A stretch of 64,000 nt of DNA. It comes from Zychaea mexicana. Taxonomy: Eukaryota; Mucoromycota; Mucoromycetes; Mucorales; Lichtheimiaceae. The notes under the pieces were generated by a model. It did no database searches. It was not told the origin of the DNA and worked only from the letters and a program-made list of their open reading frames with translations. Shown here one piece after another: positions 57,605 to 64,000 of the stretch. The position numbers and the translations under genes are program-made. The stretch spans positions 207,332-271,331 of the forward strand of contig NW_026516727.1 in NCBI RefSeq assembly GCF_025766255.1, read 5' to 3'. Within the stretch, counting starts at the first letter, position 1. Each line of letters begins with the position of its first letter.

Positions 57605-59512
57605 CTACACTCGGCCTGTGCTGTCATAAGTTTTTCGTTTCCGCGCTGCGCAAGTATAGTAATGGAGTAAAAGTTAGTCCCACGCCTTCCAGCAGTTATA
57701 GAGATCATTTCCGAAACTTACAATCACGAAGGACACTGTACGCAGCTGAAATTTTCTGGAATTGGGCGGTCGCCTTCTTCTTTTCTTCAGGATCAGAATA
57801 CCTGTCAGGATGATGTCTCATAGCAAGTCTAAAAAAGTTTCATAATCATGTCAACTAATCAATATCACCACCACAATTAATGGCGAATCCTAGCGTCCAG
57901 AGCTTTACCCTCGAAAAGCTGATTGGATATCCGCAGTTGTGGCAGTGGGACTGACACCCAACGTGTGGTAATAGCCCTGAGGATCGCTATCTGCCTCCGT
58001 TGATCTTGATGATGACGACGATGATGCTCCTCCTCCCCAGAACCTAGATTGTCGTTGGTAGTACTGATTCTCGGATTTCCAAGTTTTATAGCGCTGCTGG
58101 TCCTCAAATGCATCATATGCACCGACCCAATCTGTATCCCATGTATGTGGATCCTGTTCAGCAGAATGTATCTCTTGTTGTCGCTTCCAATCCCTGAATC
58201 TCAGCGAGATCAGAGGGAAATACATGGCAAGCATAGAAGTCATGACAGTCGGTAGCACAACGCCGATCTAGGGAAAATTACATTGCTCATTAGGTAATCT
58301 TTCTTATCCCTAGTCATTTGCATGATACCGTTTTTTTCTTACCCAGAACGATCCACTAATGCCACCCCAACCAACACCGCCTGTCATTGTCATGACTGTT
58401 GCCATACCAGCAGCAGATACTACAGCAACACGCGTCCAATCGTATGTGCGAATACCGCCGACGCGCAAATCATTTCCGTTTATAAATGTACGAAGATTGC
58501 GACCGAGATAATGGACGGTGTAAACGTACGCAGGATAATACACTGGTGCACATTTCACGTTTTCGAGCTTGACTTCGACTTTCACCAGGCGTGTTTGATC
58601 GGCGGCGTACACTTTTCTCAAATATGCATCGGCGTAGTCTTCTTCAGTCGACATAATGTACGATTTGGCGAACCGTACGGCTGTTGCTGGGTATAAGTTG
58701 AAGGGGTCGACGGTTCGGTTGACGTGATAATCGGAGCTCATATCAGGATATGCAGGTCGATCGAAAAGCTGTGGTGTAAAAGCAGTAGCTTCCTGTAAGC
58801 TTTGTCCACTGCGAATGGAATTCACTAGTCCACGCCTATATTTATGAGAGGCATATATGTGCAATCCTGGGTGCTCAATTGGAAGATAATCCCGTGTCCA
58901 ACGGTACTGATCCGAGACCCAAGTCTGCGGTAATTCGTTATTTAATTGAATGTTTGTGCTGTTCTGTATCACACTTGAGTGTAGAGAATAGATACGTACC
59001 CACTGTGTATCATATCGCACTTCATTACGCTTTGTGGCTGGATTATACACATTCCTCATGACATTGTGGCCCTAGTGGTCGGATTATTCAAAAAAAACTG
59101 TCGGGCATATACTGAGCTGAAGGTAAAGCAAATACTCCAGTACATACCACTTGCGCTTGCACTATCTGAGCATGGACCCTGCAAGAAATAACCCAGAACG
59201 GTAAAAATATTTCTTGGGGTGCTCCTGCGTCGGTGACACGAGCAGAAAAAAATCCACTGCCGTGGTAATCTTTAAAAATCTATAGTAACCATTCGTCAAA
59301 GTGATGCAAATATAATCGCGTGATCTGAATTTGGTAATTTGAAAGGACCTTACACTGTTGGCAGCTTCAACGTGTTGCGTGAAAGGAATGGCACGGAGTT
59401 TCTCACGGGATGGACCTTTAGTCTTAGATGACAGGAATCGATACGTCACTCGCTGAACCTGATTTGGAGGCCAAGCATGTCGTTGCGATATTGTTGTCAA
59501 ACAAGACAACAT
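57605..59512 (-). CDS. Mitochondrial-type J-domain (DnaJ) protein
   Basis: Exons start at ATG 59512 with a basic leader (MLSCLTTISQRHAWPPNQVQ, RVTYRFLSSK) typical of mitochondrial import. They continue through DYHGSGFFSARVTDAGAPQE, LPFWVISCRVHAQIVQAQVG and NVYNPATKRNEVRYDTQW. A long central exon has two hydrophobic stretches (VAVVSAAGMATVMTMTGGVG and IGVVLPTVMTSMLAMYFPLI). The C-terminal J domain reads GYYHTLGVSPTATTADIQSA, then AMRHHPDRYSDPEEKKKATA with the HPD triad, and FQKISAAYSVLRDSRKRKTY. The stop is at 57605-57607. J proteins stimulate Hsp70 ATPase. The mostly unique N-terminal region with a C-terminal J domain recalls fungal Jid1-type proteins, but I would not assign the name. It lies 114 bp upstream of ERG24 on the same strand. 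Confidence 0.8.
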
Positions 59513-59966
59513 GATGGTTTAAGACAATCCGAATTGATATTAGTCTCCGAAGGAAAAACACACGCGTGTGAGCGGTAAAATTGCCGGGTACTGCATAAAA
59601 TGTTCACTCCGCGTAAAAGCTAACCCAGGATAGCTACGTAAAAGATTCTACCCGGATGTTCTTTGACCCAAATACTGATGAATAAGTTAGCGTTTTCAAG
59701 TGGTGTGCCATGTGATATCTCAGTTTTGGGAAATATCTAAGAACCTGCACAAGGCGGAGTCCTAGGAACAATGGTTCCGCAATGAAAAGAATACTGAACC
59801 AAAATTTGCGGCGCCCAGTGTTTTTGATACGGCCGCAAACCGCAAATCCGCGCCGCAAATTATGCCTGTACGGCTAATGACTTTTCCGCTCATGGAGAAA
59901 GTGGCTGAGTGTGCCTGAAAAAGCCTAACCCTTCGTTCCCATTTCCTATTATCAGCGCAAATAAGC
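59513..59966. other. Intergenic, J protein to KDZ transposase (divergent)
   Basis: A GC-rich patch at 59804-59862 contains CAGTGTTTTTGATACGGCCG and several CCGCAAA / TTTGCGG repeats in both orientations. It could be a transposon end, but I found no matching inverted end downstream. Confidence 0.4.
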
Positions 59967-62915
59967 ATGTCTTTCAATATACGTCAAAAGCGTAAACAAA
60001 CAACAAAAGCCTATCGATTCTCGGATAAAGGGAAGAAGCTTATCAGATTGACAAGCACGGTCAATAAGTCGACTGCAAGTGATATAACCACGCCATTCGA
60101 AATTCGAGCATCATCACTGCCAGCCAATTCTTCTCCATCTGACGGATGGTCAACTGATGATGAGGCGGACGAAGTTGACGATCAGCCAAGACGTCAGACT
60201 GCAGCTGTTAAGCGTGCAGTACGCTGGTCTAGCCTTTTTCCTGCGTTGCTCAAAGCCTATAGAGAAGGGTATAAGCAAGCACCGGTCGCAGAGGCACTCG
60301 AGCCTGCCACCCATAAGATGTGTGGTTGCGCTGCTGATAAAAAAGCACACAAGGCTGTCACCTGTATCTTTAAGTGCGGTAAGTATTGTTTTTGGGATAT
60401 TTTCGCAAAATTTAACACCCTTGTCTTATCTAGGTATTCGACAGTTTGACATCGAATACTGCAAGTCGTGCCCTGACTATGCTTTGCCTTTGGTGCTAAT
60501 GCGCAGTCATATGATTCCTCTGACGCCAAAGGCACCCGGCCATGCAGTGCATATCAAGTTGATGCAGACAATCCACAATTTGCATTACATTTGCCGCGTC
60601 TCCGTGCACAATATTGCAAAATGGCTACAAGCAGATTTTGAGCAAGAGGTATTACTTTTTCTAGGGCAATCTTTCATCTAGCAAGCTTTTAAATATACTT
60701 TTGTTTTTTAGGTTCCTGCCTCTCTCAAGTCTCGCTTGAACGATGTGCTGCCTATATTTGGCAGAATACTTCTAAGCTTGAAAAAGCAGTTGAGGGAAGA
60801 GTTTGGCGTAGAGAACGATGTCTGCCCAGGTTGCAGATACGTGGTACTGTAGTGATTTAATTTTTTGATTTGAAGATATACAAAAGTATGCATACATATT
60901 TTAATGGTTGTCATGGTTAATATATGGTAGGAGCACGAAAAGACTGTAGCACTAGACGGAAACTTCCAGCTACGGCGCTTTCGCCATGTAAAGGATGTCC
61001 AGGGTATAAACTTTAAAGATGAAGAAGAAGTGAACATGCTCTGGGTTGACGATGAAAAGCTCATTCCTTATAATGAATCGGTAAGATAATATTCTGAGAG
61101 TCATGTAACAGTATCTAATACAGTTATATTGATTACATGTATAAGGCCAGAGATGGCTGTGCCTCTTTTGGCGCGCTTGAAAAGCAAGGCGGATCGACCA
61201 AGGGTCTTGATCAAACCGGTGCTTTTGCGTGTACCTGTGGTCGCCACGGCTTTCCACTTGCTATAGTCGATATGCGTAGCAAAGGCGAACGGTATTTAGC
61301 TTGCTGTTCCTCATTTTTGTCATCATGTATAAAGTACTCACTCTATGTACGTTTAGTTATACCTATGTTCTTAGTGTCTTGAAAAAAGTGACATACAACG
61401 AACTGTACGGAAACAACATTCGTATTATGTACGATGTTGGTTGTAAGCTACGAACTGCTTTAAAGGTACTACTTATAACTTACCTCATGTGCACGATGTC
61501 CACATCCTAACATAAGCTTCTAGAAAACACCAGAGTTGAAGGACATCGAAGATGTTCCCATTGCAGTCGGTATCTTCCATATTACCGGACACAATGCTGC
61601 TTGCCAAATTCAATTCCATCCTCGTTTGGTAAAAGGCTTTGGCATGATCGATGGCGAGTGGCTCGAGCGAATGTGGTCATACCTCAACGGTTTTGTATCC
61701 ATCACACGTACTATGTCGTCTCTCAACAGGCGACTCACCCTTACTATTGCGCTCGACTTTTTCGCAAAAGAAAAAATTGACAACATTGGTACACGAACTT
61801 TATATAATGCCTAAAGACTTAGTATAGGCCCCAACTAACATTAGTATTTTAGGTATCACAATTCAGCGTAAAGAGCAGCGTGCCAAACAATTGCTGGACG
61901 ATGCTAGAAAGGCCCTCCAAGAAGCAGGGTATCTTGATAAACTAGAGATCTTGCTAGCTAAATGGGAAGAGCATATAGCACTTGCAACTCAGGAACCTAC
62001 GACCGAAACAGGGCGCATCAAAAAAAAGGTCGACAACGCGTACGAAATACTTCGTACAGCTGTTTCTATCTATGACATTATAGACCAAGCATTTAAGATA
62101 CAAGGAAATGGTAATGTTATACATCTCATTCGTTCAAACTATAAGCATAAACTACTTACCCGACAAACGATATATATGTATATATATTCAAGGCCATAAT
62201 CGCACGCAAAACCTTTCCGACCAAAAGAAGTCTGCCTTGGCAAAGGTTCAAAAATGCTTGGATGCCTATAACATTGTGGCTAGAAACCATTCAGTTATAG
62301 GTAAATTTTAACAGTATAGGTTGCTATGTGCAATGCGTACACATCACAAACTAAAAATTTCGTTTTACAGGTTTAAGCCCGTTTGATAACAGCGTTTCCA
62401 GCTTACTGGCAAAAAACAGCAAATTTAGAAAGCACGCCAATTTGTTATCAACGATGGGCGATGACCTACCCTACGATGCTCTTCATGGTTACCTCAGAGC
62501 CCAAGAAGAGTTAAAAATGTTGAGGGTATGTAAAGCATGAAATGGTTTTCGGGGGAGGGGGCTCCTAGGTACTAATGCAAATGCTATGTTATAGGAGGAA
62601 GCCATGTCGGTTCTGAAATACGGAAAAGAGCTCGTTCATAAGCTCACCGAGGCCACCAAAGGTCCAGAACTGTTTGATAATCTGTCGGACGAGGTTCTTG
62701 GAATGGCTGTCATCTGCAAGCAGAAGCTAGTAGAGGCTGAGCGTTGGAACGTGGATCAAAAACGCCGGCTTACTCGCATTGCTGCAGGTCTCCATTCTGT
62801 AGCAAGCAGTGGTAATGTCAGAGGTGAAGATGGCGAGGAAGTTGAGGAAGAAGCTGAAGATGAAGAATGTGCAGACCTTGCTCAATTCGAAAACTGGATT
62901 GAAAGCATCAATTAG
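59967..62915 (+). CDS. KDZ (Kyakuja-Dileera-Zisupton) family transposase, apparently intact
   Basis: Eleven exons with consistent phases give about 750 residues: 59967-60378, 60434-60648, 60712-60843, 60931-61080, 61146-61291, 61375-61465, 61524-61788, 61853-62110, 62193-62300, 62371-62525 and 62595-62915. Domain order follows KDZ: a disordered basic N-terminus; a Cys-rich zinc-binding region (MCGCAADKKAHKAVTCIFKC, FDIEYCKSCPDYA, CPGC); first catalytic Asp in VALDGNFQLRRF; the F.CTCGRHGFPLAIVDM block; second Asp in IMYDVGCKL; FHITGHNAACQ; catalytic Glu in DGEWLERMWSYL; and a helical C-terminus with a Glu/Asp-rich end. No stop or frameshift was needed. The exon 5/6 join (GER to VLKKVTY) is the least certain. 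Terminal inverted repeats were not found. Confidence 0.88.
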
Positions 62916-64000
62916 ATGAAAAGCAGCAAAACTCTATTACGTACACTTCTCTTTTTATACTACCTAGACCATACACACTGAAATATATTCACTGCCATAT
63001 CTCATGCTTGCTTTTCTAATAGTTTATAGTGCACAGACAACGAGTACAATCATGAGATTGACAAGGTCATTATTATATGGTGAACAAAACCTTAAGACAA
63101 CTGTTCTATATATTTGTCCTAAGGTAAGTACACTTTTAATGGATAAATAATACAGCAGTAAACAGGCAAGAGAAGAGCTTGTCACATAACAAATTTGCGC
63201 TATATATCAAGGTACTGTATCATGAAATTGATCGTAAACTTGTATATATTAGCACAATTGGATCAAATGGTGTATAGGGAGACACATTTACAATAATAAT
63301 ACCAAAGCATACAGGCCTACTATAATTCATTAGCTACCAACACTGAATAAAAACCTACGGTCTATCAAAACTTATATAGCAACCTACCTGTTGCTGCTGT
63401 CACTTTGTACTTGAATCTCTTTTGTTATCAGACAGAAAGAGCTTCATAGACTTACAGAGGAGAGCTACTGCGTTCTTTTTAGACCTCCAGCACCTCAGCA
63501 CAAAGTAATGGATTGAATTGAGTTTTTAATATGTTGTAAAGTAGCGTTTCAGCATTCGGATGGTGCCAACTGATGAGCTATACGATCATTTTCTGTGGAG
63601 AAAAATATATTAAAGCTGAAAGGTATAGGTGAAAGATGAGGCGATTGTTGAAAAAAAGCAAAGGGGTTGTTGTTAACCTGTAGTTTTTGCTTAAAAACGG
63701 GTCGTTTCGACAATATTTCCGGCAGATTTTCATGTTTCTAGCCAAGTGTGTAAAGAACGACGAGACGAACACGATGATACCAACCACAATGCTTTACTCG
63801 AGTCTTATCGTCTGCAAAAAGGCAATTTTGTGGATAATTTTTCTTTTTGTTTTTGTAAGCCGCTCTTTTCGTGAAACGCTCCTTCCCTAAACGGTTGACG
63901 ATATGGAAGTTCGTTTTTGATAACGCTGAGGAGCTGAACTCTACATTGTCGATCATATAATTTTGCTGCGATATTGGGCTCGCAAGTAAAAAAAAACTTG
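62916..64000. other. Intergenic to window end
   Basis: AT-rich sequence downstream of the KDZ gene. Minus-strand frames at 63578-63956 show no family and conflict with each other. If the KDZ gene belongs to a complete transposon, its right end should lie here or beyond the window. Confidence 0.4.

Noticed and set aside
1..64000. CRISPR arrays, rRNA genes, telomeric repeats
   Set aside because: No regularly spaced identical short repeats with unique spacers, no rRNA-like sequence and no TTAGGG arrays were seen.

Overview
The window looks like nuclear DNA of an early-diverging fungus, most likely Mucoromycota (Mucorales-like). Evidence: coding genes have many short GT-AG introns (mostly 40-90 bp); single-copy genes are fungal (sterol C-14 reductase, listerin, Trm10); and the repeats are types common in that group (KDZ transposase, Crypton/DIRS-like tyrosine recombinase, DDE_4 and Tc1/IS630-like DDE_3 transposases, hAT and pogo-like short elements). 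The lineage is inferred from gene content only.

Region 1 (1-25.7 kb) is a nested mobile-element island. A decayed LINE fills 1-3325. It is followed by a large rearranged duplication. A unit seen intact at about 16.3-25.1 kb (+) is present on the left as two pieces. One piece, 3326-8014, is a direct copy of 21446-25085. The other, 8014-13302, is the reverse complement of 16337-21934. The result is a palindrome with about 5.3-5.6 kb arms around a 3.0 kb spacer. Both arms carry the same broken host-type multi-exon gene, interrupted by a DDE_4 transposase-chromodomain transposon and a pogo-type MITE. The copies also carry a dead tyrosine recombinase and a dead Tc1/IS630-like transposase. Copy-specific insertions (a 1038 bp hAT element on the left, a 313 bp MITE on the right) and scattered substitutions show that the copies have evolved separately. 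The spacer holds an AT-rich broken gene and an element with ~160 bp inverted ends, which contains an ISXO2-like fragment and a tRNA-like sequence.

Region 2 (25.7-33.3 kb) is ordinary gene space: an EBP2-like ribosome-biogenesis gene (-), a Mediator-28-like gene (+), TRM10 (-) and a small membrane PPxY protein (+). The last two are divergent and share a 161 bp promoter interval.

Region 3 (33.3-47.9 kb) is gene-poor. It holds a pogo-type remnant, a broken transposase gene, a hAT MITE with a perfect 8 bp target duplication, several tandem and low-complexity repeats, a duplicated CACGTG-centred site and decayed sequence.

Region 4 (47.9-59.5 kb) is dense gene space: an elongin-B-like gene (+) converging on LTN1 (-), then ERG24 (-) and a mitochondrial-type J-domain protein (-). 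Ribosome quality control, sterol synthesis and chaperone genes sit side by side with short gaps, with no sign that they form one pathway.

Region 5 (60.0-64.0 kb) holds an apparently intact 11-exon KDZ transposase gene, the only transposase in the window without a visible lesion.
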